Below, in pieces: positions 8,548 to 20,008 of a DNA stretch of 64,000 bases. How positions within the stretch are numbered: position 1 is the first letter of the stretch; every line of letters begins with the position of its first letter. The DNA is taken from assembly GCA_003331195.1 (NCBI GenBank), contig QOOZ01000036.1, forward strand, positions 16,174 through 80,173, given 5' to 3'. The notes under the pieces were generated by a model, which had not been told where the DNA came from, did no database searches, and saw only the letters and a program-made list of their open reading frames with translations. This DNA comes from Puniceicoccaceae bacterium. Its GTDB lineage: Bacteria; Verrucomicrobiota; Verrucomicrobiia; Opitutales; Coraliomargaritaceae. Position numbers and translations under genes: made by a program.

Positions 8548-10977
8548 ATGGCTAAGGAAACGGAACAAATCGCACACGCATTTTGGGAATCAAGGGACAC
8601 GGGCTTGATCTTTCTCTCTTCGAATTGGTGTAGCACGACGGCCTTGCCGCCCCTTTTACTCGGTCCTGGAGGGCAGGCATTTTCAAGATTAGAGCGCTTG
8701 TCACCAGAGGAGAGCGGAAGTTTTTGTCGTTACTACCGACGTAATAATAGTTGGGTTTTTGCCGTCCACTCGAGCCGCCATCCACAACTTTTGGACCGCC
8801 AAGTCCGCGTTTTCCTAGGTAGTGACATTAGCAATTGGGAAAAAGCCGTTGGGCAACCACAGTGGGAGCTCAAGCCGACCTCCTATGATCCCGAGACGAC
8901 TTACGAGTTGCACGTGCCGCTCGAGTTAATCCCAGATGGTAAGCAATTCGCCTTCAAGTTCGTCACCGACAAGGGAGAATGGCTCGATGTGCCGGATAGT
9001 GCGCTTAACCTTGCCAATCGTGAAGGCGCTTTGAATTTTCAGTTCAATCCAGAGCAAACTGGCACGCACATCTTCCGTTTCTATACACCGCACGGCTACG
9101 AGCCGGTCGGCAACGAGAAGATCATCTGGCGTGATACCGAGATCATAGAAGTCCATGAATTGCCTCATACGCAGTTTCTCACTATGGCGAAAACAGATCT
9201 CGACCTTGGTGCCATTGTAGAGGGAGACATTACGACTTTCCGCCTCTTCGCGCCACGTGCGACTTCGGTTGAAGTATGCTACGGTCAAAACTTTGATGGC
9301 AGTGATGCCGTGACCAGATCTATGGCTTGTATCGATGGACGCACATGGGAGCTGATCATTGATCAAAATCTTGACAACTATTACTATTCTTATCGCGTTG
9401 GCGGTTTAAACATCGAGGGCACTTCGCATTTTGATGATTCGTTTCCGATTCTGGATCCCTACGCCAAGGCCTGTGTCAGTTCCCGTGGCCCTGGTATCGT
9501 GGTCGCTCCCGAACGTCTGGCCAAAGTTGAGCAAGCCTTCATCCCACCGGCTTGGCACGATCTCGTCATTCTCGAAGCCCACGTACGCGATCTGATCGCC
9601 CACGCGCCAATTGCTCTAAGTACTCAAGAACGTTCAGGCTATGCGGGCTTACGCAAATGGCTCAAAGCAGAAGGCTCCTATTTGAAAGAGATCGGTGTCA
9701 ACGCGGTTGAATTGCAGCCAATTCAAGAGTTTGATAATGAAAAACCTGAGGACTACCACTGGGGCTATATGACGGTGAACTACTTTTCGCCCGAGAGTAG
9801 CTACGCTGCGGAGCCGGAGAAGGCTTCTCAGATCGAAGAATTTCGCGCCTTGGTTAAAGACTTCCACGAGCAAGATATGGCCGTGATCATCGACGTGGTC
9901 TACAATCACGTAGGGGAGCCCAATCACCTGTTATTTATAGATAAATATTATTACTTCCACCTCAATAATGGTAATGATCTGATGAATTGGAGCGGCTGCG
10001 GCAATGATCTCCGCTGCGACACGCCAATTGGGCGTCGCCTGATCATCGATAGCTTGAGGCATCTCGTCGAAACATACGATGTGGATGGTTTCCGTTTTGA
10101 TCTTGCTGAGCTGATTGGTATCGAGGTTCTGCGGGATATCGAAGAGGAACTTAAGGATATAAAACCCTCGATTATTCTTATTGCAGAGCCTTGGAGCTTT
10201 CGTGGGCATATTCAAGAAGAGCTTAAAGAGACCGGTTTTGCTTCGTGGAACGACGGCTACCGAGAGTGCATTGCCAAGTATGTTAAAGGCGAGGGTAATC
10301 AGGAGATTCTACGACATTTCGTATCTGGCTCTCCTGGCACGACGCGCTTCGCTGCGCAGACTATTAATTACACTGAGTCGCATGATGATCATTGTTGGCT
10401 CGACCGTATCACCGAGCGACCTAAAGGGGATGGCTCTGACCCCACATTATTGGACCGCCGTCGTACGCACTTAATGGCATCACTTCTCTTCGCTTCGCTC
10501 GGTGTGCCGATGCTTGCGCAGGGGCAGGACTTTTTGCGTTCAAAGCGTGGTATTGAAAACACCTATCAGCATGGCGACATTAATGCACTCGATTATAATC
10601 GCCGTTATGCCTATTCAGGTACGCATGGCTACTTTCGCGACTGGATACACTTCCGCCGTTCGGATTTGGGGAAAGCCCTCCGCTTCGACGGTGCCCAGAG
10701 GGAGAGCTATATGCAGTTTTACTTCGCCGAAGGTTCGAGTGCGGCGGTCGTAATTTTCAATGCTGACAAATCCGTCGACGCGCCCCAGCTTATTTATGCG
10801 ATTAACCCGCATCTAGAATATGCCGACATCGACTGCGAGGATCTACAGCCAGAAAAGCTAAAACAAATCGCCGACCAAGAACGTTTTTGCCTGGATGGTA
10901 TCGGCTCAGCTCGTATCCCAATTACGGATACAAAAATTCACTTGCCGCCATTGAGTTGTGGCTTGTGGGTAGAGTAG
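8548..10977 (+). CDS. GH13 glycogen-debranching / pullulanase-type enzyme with N-terminal beta-sandwich modules
   Basis: 809 residues, no signal peptide, so cytoplasmic. An N-terminal starch-binding-like module (about 70-170) and a CBM48-type module (about 215-310) precede the GH13 barrel. Barrel motifs: DVVYNHV (~447), [10 protein letters not shown] with the nucleophile Asp (~514), AEPWSF with the acid/base Glu (~546), and ESHDDH (~609). The [14 protein letters not shown] segment matches the YNWGY(D/N)P neighbourhood of type I pullulanases and glycogen debranching enzymes. Likely role: hydrolysis of alpha-1,6 branches in storage glucan. The exact specificity cannot be read from sequence; a limit-dextrinase or isoamylase-like activity is possible. 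Confidence 0.85.
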   Translation: MAKETEQIAHAFWESRDTGLIFLSSNWCSTTALPPLLLGPGGQAFSRLERLSPEESGSFCRYYRRNNSWVFAVHSSRHPQLLDRQVRVFLGSDISNWEKAVGQPQWELKPTSYDPETTYELHVPLELIPDGKQFAFKFVTDKGEWLDVPDSALNLANREGALNFQFNPEQTGTHIFRFYTPHGYEPVGNEKIIWRDTEIIEVHELPHTQFLTMAKTDLDLGAIVEGDITTFRLFAPRATSVEVCYGQNFDGSDAVTRSMACIDGRTWELIIDQNLDNYYYSYRVGGLNIEGTSHFDDSFPILDPYAKACVSSRGPGIVVAPERLAKVEQAFIPPAWHDLVILEAHVRDLIAHAPIALSTQERSGYAGLRKWLKAEGSYLKEIGVNAVELQPIQEFDNEKPEDYHWGYMTVNYFSPESSYAAEPEKASQIEEFRALVKDFHEQDMAVIIDVVYNHVGEPNHLLFIDKYYYFHLNNGNDLMNWSGCGNDLRCDTPIGRRLIIDSLRHLVETYDVDGFRFDLAELIGIEVLRDIEEELKDIKPSIILIAEPWSFRGHIQEELKETGFASWNDGYRECIAKYVKGEGNQEILRHFVSGSPGTTRFAAQTINYTESHDDHCWLDRITERPKGDGSDPTLLDRRRTHLMASLLFASLGVPMLAQGQDFLRSKRGIENTYQHGDINALDYNRRYAYSGTHGYFRDWIHFRRSDLGKALRFDGAQRESYMQFYFAEGSSAAVVIFNADKSVDAPQLIYAINPHLEYADIDCEDLQPEKLKQIADQERFCLDGIGSARIPITDTKIHLPPLSCGLWVE

Positions 10978-11022
10978 GTTTACTAATGAGGGAATAGGAA
11001 ACTAGCTAGGACCCGCGTTCGC

Positions 11023-12126
11023 CTAGTGCGCAAACTCGTATTGCTTAGAAGCTTTGCTAGTCACTTCTACCCACTCATCCCAAGTTATTTTGAGCGATGC
11101 GCGGAGTGATTTGACCTCTTTTTGTAACTGCTTTTTCTGGTCAGCGCTGGCTTGTTTGAGCTCGCGGAGTTTTGCCATTAGGACGGCTGACTTTTCTTCG
11201 AATGCGAAGGAGATTTCTTCGAGTTTAACTTTAAGCTCGGCGGCGCGTTCGTCCATATCGTGGCTGATGTGCTCTAAGATCATTTTCTTATCTTTTGAGA
11301 CGAGCGATTTCAGGACAGTGACCTCGTTGATCACACGCAAGCCTTTCACTAACCCGAGTTTTGCAGCCGTCCAGATAGCCCATTTGGTCGGATCAAAGTG
11401 ATACCAGCGAATGCCGTTACGGTAGTCGGCGGCGAAGGCGTGGTGGTAATTGTGGTAACCTTCACCAAAGGTAAGCATAGCCATAATTGCGTTGTCGACC
11501 GCGCTGAGTTCGCGGGCGTAGGTTTTCGCTCCTACAGTATGGCAAAGAGAGTTAATGAACCATGTGCAGTGGTGAATCATCGCCATGCGCATAAGAAAGC
11601 CCATGTAGAAAGAAGCTAGGGCGCTACCAGTCAGCGCCCAACCAAGAAAAAATACGCCAACGTTAACGGCGAGTAGAAATTTACCATAGTGTTTGTCCTG
11701 CATTACCACGCGAGGATTCTTCATCAAGTCTGCTACTAGACTTTGATCGAAGTCGCGCTTGTAATCGAACAGCCAGAGAATGTGAGCATACCAAAAGCCC
11801 TTTTTGATGGAGTAGGGATCTTTCTCTGTGTCACAATGGTTGTGATGAATTCGGTGATCGTGCGACCATTTGAGCGCCGACATCTCAAAGGCGAGCGCTG
11901 AGCTGAGTAGCACGCACCACTCAAAAAATGGATTGGCTGAATAGGCCTTGTGGGCATAAAGGCGGTGGTAGCCCACCGTGATCGACATGCCTCCTAGGAT
12001 ATAGGTGACGAGAAAGAATACGACCGCTGTCCAAGAAAATACATTAATGAATGCGGGTAGTAGCGCCACCAACGCAATATGGTAAGCGAGAACGAAAGCG
12101 AACATATCCCAATTTTTGATTTTCAT
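11023..12126 (-). CDS. Membrane fatty-acid delta-9 desaturase with C-terminal coiled-coil extension
   Basis: 367 residues from ATG at 12126 (an upstream TTG at 12138 adds only MNLF). The three histidine boxes of acyl-CoA/acyl-lipid desaturases are intact: HRLYAHK (~55), HDHRIHHNH (~90) and YHNYHH (~228), ligating a di-iron centre. Four hydrophobic segments lie around them (about 8-50 and 140-190). It introduces a cis double bond into saturated acyl chains. Unusual: the last ~95 residues (about 270-367) form a Lys/Glu-rich heptad-like coiled coil that standard desaturases of this family do not need. Convergent with the GH13 gene. Confidence 0.9.
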   Translation of the reverse strand: MKIKNWDMFAFVLAYHIALVALLPAFINVFSWTAVVFFLVTYILGGMSITVGYHRLYAHKAYSANPFFEWCVLLSSALAFEMSALKWSHDHRIHHNHCDTEKDPYSIKKGFWYAHILWLFDYKRDFDQSLVADLMKNPRVVMQDKHYGKFLLAVNVGVFFLGWALTGSALASFYMGFLMRMAMIHHCTWFINSLCHTVGAKTYARELSAVDNAIMAMLTFGEGYHNYHHAFAADYRNGIRWYHFDPTKWAIWTAAKLGLVKGLRVINEVTVLKSLVSKDKKMILEHISHDMDERAAELKVKLEEISFAFEEKSAVLMAKLRELKQASADQKKQLQKEVKSLRASLKITWDEWVEVTSKASKQYEFAH

Positions 12127-13509
<1,383 letters not shown>

Positions 13510-13542
13510 TCTGGATCTCTTGGTAGCAACTGATTGATTTTC

Positions 13543-13594
13543 AAGCCGCCGCGTTAGGTATCCCAACGGATTCTTGATCGCGACGGCTTTTTCA
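13543..13594 (+). terminator. Rho-independent terminator after gapA
   Basis: Left arm aagccgccgcg (13543-13553) pairs with cgcgacggctt (13579-13589; 10 of 11 positions match), followed by tttttc. It ends the gapA transcript 35-85 bases past the stop. Confidence 0.75.
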
Positions 13595-13755
13595 TTCTTC
13601 TCAACACTTTCCTGACTTCAACTTGTCGAAGGTAGCGACGCGAAGAAAAACCTCTAAAGTTCGAGAGTTTAGTAAGAGCAAGCCCCGTTTAGGGTCTTAA
13701 GCCAGCAAAATATCTCCATCCCTAATGCGTCATTATCCATTTTCCATTAAACACC

Positions 13756-14949
13756 ATGGCCACTAAAACCATCAAAGACGTTAATCTCTCTGGTAGGCGA
13801 GTCTTCGTTCGCTGCGATTTCAATGTGCCTCTCAAAGACGGCATTATTAACGACGACTCCCGTATCGTTGCTGCGCTGCCGACGATTAAGTTACTTGTTG
13901 AGAAGGGTGCTAGAGTAATTCTCGCATCCCATCTTGGACGACCCAAGGGCGAGAAGAATGCCAAATATACCCTAGCGCCTGTCGCTGAAGAATTGGCGAA
14001 GCAACTCGACCAGCCCATTACCTTTGTTGAAGACTGCATTGGCGAAGAAGTTGAAGCCAAAGTGGCTAAAATGGGTGAAGGCGAAGTCCTTCTCCTAGAA
14101 AACGTGCGCTTCTACGCTGGTGAAGAAAAGAACGATCCCGAGTTTGCAGCTGCACTGGCCAAGCTAGCCGATGCTTTCGTCAACGATGCCTTCGGCACCG
14201 CGCACCGCGCCCACGCCTCGACAGCAGGCGTTGCCAAGCTCCTCTCACCATGCGTCTGTGGTCTCTTGATCGAAAAGGAACTTGCTTATCTAGGTGACAA
14301 GACTGCGAACCCAGAGCGTCCGCTTACTGTGATTCTTGGTGGTGCAAAGGTCTCAGATAAGATCAAGGTCATCGATGTGCTTCTCGAAAAGGCTGACACC
14401 ATCATCATTGGTGGTGCCATGGCTTATACTTTCGCATTGGCCGAAGGCCGCACTGTCGGGGAATCACTTAGCGAGCCCGATTTTATCGAAACAGCCCAAT
14501 CCGCTTTAGCCAAGGCTAAGGAGAAGGGTGTCAAGTTCCTCCTTCCGCTCGATAACCTCGGTGTAAAAGACCTCGACTTTGGTGCTGGCACCGTCGGTGA
14601 GAGCAAGTTCTTTGAAGGCAATATCGAGGACGGCTGGGAGGGTGTCGACATCGGCCCCAAGAGCATCGAGTTTTTTAGCAACGAAATCAAAAACGCCAAG
14701 ACTGTCCTCTGGAACGGGCCCATGGGCATTTTTGAAATCGACGCTTGTAACAAGGGAACTTTCGCAGTGGCCAAGACGATTGCCGAGTCTGAAGCTTGCT
14801 CAATTATTGGTGGTGGCGATTCCGTCAAAGCGATCAAGATGGCTGGCTACGGTGATCAAGTTACCTTCATGAGTACAGGCGGCGGCGCGTCCCTTGAATT
14901 CCTCGAAGGCAAAGAGCTACCTGGCGTTACTGCACTTGACCAAATCTAA
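13756..14949 (+). CDS. pgk: Phosphoglycerate kinase
   Basis: 397 residues, normal length. N-terminal RRVFVRCDFNVPL, then SHLGRPKG (substrate site), NDAFGTAHRAHAST, GGAKVSDKI and C-terminal GGGDSVKA with the GGGASLEFLEG nucleotide-site motif. It transfers the acyl phosphate of 1,3-bisphosphoglycerate to ADP. ATG at 13756 is preceded by caccatggcc, without a strong Shine-Dalgarno. It is 40 bases upstream of tpiA and probably co-transcribed with it. Confidence 0.97.
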   Translation: MATKTIKDVNLSGRRVFVRCDFNVPLKDGIINDDSRIVAALPTIKLLVEKGARVILASHLGRPKGEKNAKYTLAPVAEELAKQLDQPITFVEDCIGEEVEAKVAKMGEGEVLLLENVRFYAGEEKNDPEFAAALAKLADAFVNDAFGTAHRAHASTAGVAKLLSPCVCGLLIEKELAYLGDKTANPERPLTVILGGAKVSDKIKVIDVLLEKADTIIIGGAMAYTFALAEGRTVGESLSEPDFIETAQSALAKAKEKGVKFLLPLDNLGVKDLDFGAGTVGESKFFEGNIEDGWEGVDIGPKSIEFFSNEIKNAKTVLWNGPMGIFEIDACNKGTFAVAKTIAESEACSIIGGGDSVKAIKMAGYGDQVTFMSTGGGASLEFLEGKELPGVTALDQI

Positions 14950-14989
14950 GCATTAGGTATCATTTATAATCCATTCTACATCTAATATT

Positions 14990-15769
14990 ATGAGCCAATC
15001 AGCACGCAAATACCTCATCGCAGGGAACTGGAAAATGAATTTAAACTCCGAAGAGGGTGCTTCACTCGCCAAGGATGTTGTCAGCCTAGTCGGCGCACAA
15101 ACAGACGTCGCCGTCTGTGTCTGTCCGACTTTTACGACTCTAGAATCCGTATCTAAAGTCGTGAGCGGTTCCAACGTCCAACTTGGAGCGCAAAATATGC
15201 ACTTCGAAGTCTCCGGTGCCTACACTGGTGAGATATCTGCCGAAATGCTTCGCCACTTATTCACAAACTTCGTCATCCTTGGGCACTCTGAGCGCCGTGA
15301 ATACTTCGGCGAGACCGACGCCATCGTTAATAAGAAGACCCTTGCTGCTCTTGACGCGAACCTCAAGCCGATCGTTTGCATTGGCGAGACACTCGACGAG
15401 CGTGAATCTGGTAAGGTCACCGAAGTGATTAAAACACAGCTTGAAGGCGCCCTCATCGGTGTCACCGCCGAAGCTGCTGATGTTCTCGTCGTCGCCTACG
15501 AGCCCGTTTGGGCGATCGGCACGGGCAAGACAGCAACTCCTGAGATGGCTGAAGAAGTGCACGCAGAAATCCGCTGCCTCCTCACGGGGCTCATCGGGGC
15601 ACAAGCTGCCGAAAAAGTCCGTATTCTCTATGGCGGCTCTATGAAGCCAGAAAACGCCGACGAATTACTCGCTCAAAAGAACATCGACGGCGGCCTCATT
15701 GGCGGTGCGGCTCTCAAAGCTAACTCTTTTGCCGCCCTCGTCGAGAGCGCTCAAAAACTAGCCAAGTAG
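14990..15769 (+). CDS. tpiA: Triose-phosphate isomerase
   Basis: 259 residues. Active-site elements: AGNWKMN (Asn, Lys), GHSERR (His), and YEPVWAIGTGKTATP (catalytic Glu plus flexible loop 6), then LYGGSMKPENADEL. It interconverts dihydroxyacetone phosphate and glyceraldehyde-3-phosphate. It lies directly after pgk. An inverted-repeat element begins right behind the stop codon. Confidence 0.97.
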   Translation: MSQSARKYLIAGNWKMNLNSEEGASLAKDVVSLVGAQTDVAVCVCPTFTTLESVSKVVSGSNVQLGAQNMHFEVSGAYTGEISAEMLRHLFTNFVILGHSERREYFGETDAIVNKKTLAALDANLKPIVCIGETLDERESGKVTEVIKTQLEGALIGVTAEAADVLVVAYEPVWAIGTGKTATPEMAEEVHAEIRCLLTGLIGAQAAEKVRILYGGSMKPENADELLAQKNIDGGLIGGAALKANSFAALVESAQKLAK

Positions 15770-15892
15770 GGTAAAATAATAACGAATCTAGGAACTTGTA
15801 CTGGATCATTTTTTATGAGGCTTCGCGCTTCCGCAAGCCTGTCGAAATAGCATGATTAGCCGCGTGGCTGCACGGCGCTTGATTATTTTACC
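15770..15892. repeat. 123-bp element with perfect 11-bp terminal inverted repeats and nested hairpins
   Basis: ggtaaaataat (15770-15780) is the exact reverse complement of attattttacc (15882-15892). Between them are a nested hairpin (aggctt 15818-15823 with aagcct 15835-15840) and an imperfect stem near gccgcgtggctgcacggc. The core cctgtcgaaat resembles the gtcgaa centre of dispersed palindromic elements. It could be a non-autonomous mobile or REP-like element or a complex terminator for tpiA; no target-site duplication is visible. Confidence 0.55.
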
Positions 15893-15943
15893 ATATTTAA
15901 GGCTCGACATTTCGCACCTTAGTCCCCATATATCAAAAGTTTA

Positions 15944-15960
15944 CGCCGCCTCGGGCGGCT
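15944..15960 (+). promoter_or_regulatory. Strong short hairpin in the leader of the thymidine-phosphorylase-like gene
   Basis: gccgcc-tcg-ggcggc (15945-15959), a 6-bp GC-only stem with a 3-base loop, 29 bases before the ATG at 15989 and followed by tatattt. It may be a weak terminator of upstream transcription or a 5' leader structure. Confidence 0.4.
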
Positions 15961-15988
15961 ATATTTACAATAGACTCAGACTCATTCA

Positions 15989-17323
15989 ATGAGAAAAAAG
16001 ATCATAAGTGCACGCAAATTTATTAAGCCTACGTTTAGCTATTTAGTCGAAAAGAAGCGCGATGGAGGCGAATTCTCCGACGAAGAAATACGGTTCATTG
16101 TTGACTCCATTTTAGACGAAGAAATGCCTAAATTCCAGCAAGCTGCCTTTGCCATGGCGGTTTATTTCCAAGGCATGTCTGCCCAGGAGATAGCAACCTT
16201 TGCCGAAGAGATGATGCTTTCTGGCGAGGTCATTGACCTTACTAAGATTACTCGCCCGAAGATCGACAAATACTCCACTGGTGGTGTCGGTGATAAGACT
16301 ACATTGGTGCTTGCACCGCTTGCTGCTGCTTGCGGCGTTGTCATGCCGACGATGAATGGGGTAGACGAAGAGCACGTTATCAGTAACCTCGATAAGCTTT
16401 CTGCGATCCCTGGTTTCGATCCAGTTCTTGACCTCAAAGGTTTTCATGCACAGCTCAAGAAAGTAGGCTGTACTTTCATACGTAAAGACCCCGAAATTGC
16501 ACCCGTTGATGCGATCCTCTACGACATGCGCACGGAAACAGGCACGATTCCCAGCTTGCCACTCATCACGGGCAGCGTGCTTAGCCGTAAGCTAGCCGAA
16601 GGGGCCGAAGGCCTCGTTGTCGACGTCAAGTGGGGTAACGGTTCTTTCATTAAAGATGTTGAACAAGCTAAGCAGCTTGCACGTTCTATCACTCGCGTAG
16701 GCCGCTCCATGAAGCGCCGTTGTGTGGCACTTGTGACAGATATGAATCAACCGCTTGGCGACACCGTCGGTACAGCGCTTGAAATCAAGGAAGCCATACA
16801 GCTACTCAAGGGCGAGGGTCCTGAAGATTTGCAAGAGCTTGTACTCAAACTCGGCATGGAAATCGTGCGCCTCGCTGGCGTCGCTGGCTCGACGCTCTCG
16901 GCTAAGCAAACCGTGCAGCGCCATTTAAAGGATGGTTCCGCTTTGCAGAAGTTTAAAGATATGATCGAAGCACAAGGTGGTGACACCACCGTGATTGATG
17001 ATCCCGAGAAGTTCCCGACTGCGAAGCACGTTCGTAAGCTCCCTGCACCTAAGCGCGGCTATGTGCATACGATCAACGCAGGTCTCATTGCTGAAGGCGT
17101 AGCCAAACTCGCAATTAGGAAGAATGGTAAATACGATCCATCCGTCGGTGTTTCCGAGATCAAGAAGGTCGGAACTCAAGTCAAGCAAGGTGAGCCGCTC
17201 ATGATGATTCACTATAACGACGAAGCCAAGATGGAAGAAGCACTTGAATACCTGAAGACAGCTTACCGCCTAGCACCCAAACGCCCGAATCCACCGGAGC
17301 TCATCGTCGAACGGGTCGCGTAA
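15989..17323 (+). CDS. Thymidine/pyrimidine phosphorylase family protein with altered catalytic motifs
   Basis: 444 residues covering the whole family fold: alpha domain, STGGVGD phosphate loop, LPLITGSVLSRKLAEG, DVKWGNGSF and the C-terminal PYNP domain (RGYVHTINAG onward). The family is homodimeric and cleaves pyrimidine nucleosides with phosphate. Against E. coli DeoA from memory, two sites differ. The catalytic His85 in KHSTGGVGD is Tyr here (KYSTGGVGD). The signature SGRGLGHTGGTLDKLE reads NGVDEEHVISNLDKLS, so the glycine-rich loop is replaced. Fold and length are preserved, so this looks like a diverged paralogue with a different substrate rather than a decayed gene. It is followed by a terminator. 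Confidence 0.8.
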   Translation: MRKKIISARKFIKPTFSYLVEKKRDGGEFSDEEIRFIVDSILDEEMPKFQQAAFAMAVYFQGMSAQEIATFAEEMMLSGEVIDLTKITRPKIDKYSTGGVGDKTTLVLAPLAAACGVVMPTMNGVDEEHVISNLDKLSAIPGFDPVLDLKGFHAQLKKVGCTFIRKDPEIAPVDAILYDMRTETGTIPSLPLITGSVLSRKLAEGAEGLVVDVKWGNGSFIKDVEQAKQLARSITRVGRSMKRRCVALVTDMNQPLGDTVGTALEIKEAIQLLKGEGPEDLQELVLKLGMEIVRLAGVAGSTLSAKQTVQRHLKDGSALQKFKDMIEAQGGDTTVIDDPEKFPTAKHVRKLPAPKRGYVHTINAGLIAEGVAKLAIRKNGKYDPSVGVSEIKKVGTQVKQGEPLMMIHYNDEAKMEEALEYLKTAYRLAPKRPNPPELIVERVA

Positions 17324-17344
17324 AGCTGATCACAATTTCACTCA

Positions 17345-17380
17345 AAGCCCCGTCCGCCAAAAGCGACGGGACTTTTTTTG
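17345..17380 (+). terminator. Rho-independent terminator after the phosphorylase-like gene
   Basis: aagccccgtccgc pairs with gcgacgggactt across a caaaa loop (one bulge), followed by seven T residues, 22 bases after the stop codon. Confidence 0.85.
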
Positions 17381-17447
17381 GTATTTTAGTAGCTGTTTTA
17401 ACTGCCTTATCCTTGATTTTGGACCTATAAATATTTCGACTAGAATC

Positions 17448-19838
17448 GTGAGCATTTGTTTCCATAGACTTCTCACTTTGAAAGACCTACTCAAAGTAAT
17501 CTTTCTGTCATTACTGATCGCACAGCCTTGTATTGGCTTGCCCGACCAACGCGCACAACCATGGAAGCCGCAGAGGCTTGTTGCTTCTGCGCAACTTTCG
17601 ATCTTTCAGATTGATACAATTGTGCTGCCAGAGTCGGCATCCCAGCCTCTGATCGATTCAGTTACTGACTTTTCCAACTCGTTTCAACGGCTGAGAGGTT
17701 GCTCGCTTAGAGCCGTCTCCGAAGGTCGCCCCAAAAATGCAATCTATTTTCAACTCACAGATGATCTTAGTAAAGGCGGCGCCTTTACGATTCACCGTGA
17801 GCGCACGCGCGTCTTTATTCGTAGCGGTGAACCAGCTGGTTGGTCAAATGCACTCTATACTATAGAAAAAGAGATGCTTGGCGCTCGCTATTATTGGGCG
17901 GGTGATCTGGGTCTAGAATACGTCAAACCTTCAATCACTCACTTTCCAAATCGTCCATGGCGAGAAACACCTGCCTTTGCGCAGCGTAAGTTCCATCCTG
18001 TAAATATAGACTTCGCTCGACGCAATCGATTGAATCAAATCTATTCCTTCAACCATAATTTAGCGAAGGTCTTCAGCGAGGAAGTCTTCGCCACGACGCC
18101 CGAAGTTTTTTCTGAAGTCAACGGACGACGCAAAGAGCCGCGCGGTAGTGGTGGCACCGACCCGCAGCCAGACTTGACTCAGCCCGAAGCGATTGAGGTC
18201 GCCGCACAAGCTGCAATCAGTCATTTCGCGGATAATCCAAACAGCGAGAGCTTTTCCCTCTCGATCAATGACAACGTGCTCTTCGATACGACTGAGCGTA
18301 CTGAGGCTGCCGTCTCACCCTTGCGCTATTTTCGCACTCGCCCCAATTACACTGATCTAGTTTTCGGCTTCATGAACCAAGTGGCTAAGCGTGTATTCGA
18401 CGAAGGCGGTGCATGGCAAACACCTACGGGTGAAGATCGCTACCTCACCGCGCTCTCATATTATTGGGCAGAGCCCGCTCCCACCATAACGATACACCCA
18501 CGTGTCATGCCCGTGCTTACCTCCGACCGCGCGCAGTGGCATGACCACGATTATCGGACTCAGGACAAAACATTGATCCAAGCATGGGCAGCCTCTGGTG
18601 CAGAGCGCGTGGCGACTTGGGACTATTATTTCGGTGCACCGTATCTCTATCCACGACAGTTTAATCAATGGATCGTCGAGAGTATTCGCCATATGTCAGA
18701 CGAAGGCATTGATGTTTTTTTCTCCCAGTTGCCTTCCTTCTGGGGCTTGGATGGAGCCAAAGCTTGGTTCGCAGCCGAACTGCTCTGGAATCCAGAGCAA
18801 GATGCCCATGCGCTACTCGACGAATATTACGATAACTTCTTCGGCCCAGCATCCGCACCGATACGCGCCTTTTACGAAACTGCCGAGCGCCATCGCAATG
18901 AAAACGAAGGCCAAGCAGACTGGATCAAGCTTTACAAGGATGAGTCAGGCATCGCACTCTTTTCCCCCGAAGTTCTAGCAGAGATGCGCGACTACATTGA
19001 GTTGGCTGAGGCCGAGATTGGAGTCCCGCCTAAGCAAGAAGCATCACGTTTCCAGAAACGCGTGCAAGTAGTCTCCGAGGCTTTCCGTCTGACAGAGCTC
19101 TACGCAGATTTCGATCAATCACGCCGAGCTTTGGTCCAGGCCTGTCTTGATTCAGAGTCGTCAGCGAATATCGAAACTCTTTTGGCTCAATTCAAAATAG
19201 CCGCCGGTGACTACCGTGCCTATTTTGAAGATTACACCGAGAACGCTAACTACTCACCCGAGCGCCGACGAATTGCGCTTAGCCAGTCAAATCCCGAGCG
19301 CTTGGCTAGAGGATTGATTAAGCCTGCCCCGCAAGAGTTTATCAGCCAGTTGCGCGATCCAAAATTGAAGCATGTCGGCAATAGGATGCGAAATTTCCTT
19401 GGCCCCTTATTACCTCAAGTTGAGGATTGGCATCTCGACTATCGGGCGAGTGAGCATTTTGCGGTCGAAGCGAGTGAGGCCTCGGTCCTGGATGACTCGG
19501 GGCTTCGTGTCTCAGGCACGGACATTGTTTCGATTTTTAACACCTTCCCCGTTGTTTCCAATCAGACTTACGAACTCCGCATGACGGGCACCTGGAAAAT
19601 TAGCCTTGATAACCGAGCTCACATACATGTGGCTTGGCTTGATCGCGACGGTCGTAATTTGGAAACTGAACTGCCCTTGCGCTTACCCTTCGAGCACCGA
19701 ACCGAGCCTGTTGCGATTCGCTTGCCTTTCACCGCACCGAATGAGGCCGAAGATGTGCGTTTTCGTATCGTTGTTTCGCGCCAGTATCCGGGTGACTACC
19801 TGGACATCAGTGAGCTTGATTTCGGATTGGTGCGCTAG
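17448..19838 (+). CDS. Secreted DUF4838 (GH20/GH67-like) carbohydrate-active protein
   Basis: 796 residues from GTG at 17448; no ATG precedes the signal peptide. Residues 1-30 form a signal peptide (hydrophobic LLKVIFLSLLIAQPCIG). Residues ~45-160 resemble the alpha/beta domain that precedes GH67/GH20 barrels, and the central part is DUF4838-like (TWDYYFGAPYLYPRQFNQWI, AWFAAELLWNPEQDAHALLDEYYDNFFG). The C-terminal ~150 residues look like a beta-sandwich carbohydrate-binding domain. Families with DUF4838 are common in polysaccharide-degrading Verrucomicrobiota and Bacteroidota; the substrate is unknown. It is a single gene between two terminator regions and the helicase gene. Confidence 0.75.
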   Translation: MSICFHRLLTLKDLLKVIFLSLLIAQPCIGLPDQRAQPWKPQRLVASAQLSIFQIDTIVLPESASQPLIDSVTDFSNSFQRLRGCSLRAVSEGRPKNAIYFQLTDDLSKGGAFTIHRERTRVFIRSGEPAGWSNALYTIEKEMLGARYYWAGDLGLEYVKPSITHFPNRPWRETPAFAQRKFHPVNIDFARRNRLNQIYSFNHNLAKVFSEEVFATTPEVFSEVNGRRKEPRGSGGTDPQPDLTQPEAIEVAAQAAISHFADNPNSESFSLSINDNVLFDTTERTEAAVSPLRYFRTRPNYTDLVFGFMNQVAKRVFDEGGAWQTPTGEDRYLTALSYYWAEPAPTITIHPRVMPVLTSDRAQWHDHDYRTQDKTLIQAWAASGAERVATWDYYFGAPYLYPRQFNQWIVESIRHMSDEGIDVFFSQLPSFWGLDGAKAWFAAELLWNPEQDAHALLDEYYDNFFGPASAPIRAFYETAERHRNENEGQADWIKLYKDESGIALFSPEVLAEMRDYIELAEAEIGVPPKQEASRFQKRVQVVSEAFRLTELYADFDQSRRALVQACLDSESSANIETLLAQFKIAAGDYRAYFEDYTENANYSPERRRIALSQSNPERLARGLIKPAPQEFISQLRDPKLKHVGNRMRNFLGPLLPQVEDWHLDYRASEHFAVEASEASVLDDSGLRVSGTDIVSIFNTFPVVSNQTYELRMTGTWKISLDNRAHIHVAWLDRDGRNLETELPLRLPFEHRTEPVAIRLPFTAPNEAEDVRFRIVVSRQYPGDYLDISELDFGLVR

Positions 19839-20008
19839 TATAGAGGGGTCTCACTGATTCTTTGTTAGTGGGCGGGATTGACCCATACCCTGCACTCCGA
19901 ATATTCCATGGTAAGTGAAGCTCCTCGCGTCACAGAGTGCAAATTTTCTCAATTCTCCTTGCGGCTTATTCCTATCAAAAGCTATCGTTACAGGTCCAAT
20001 CTGTCTCG

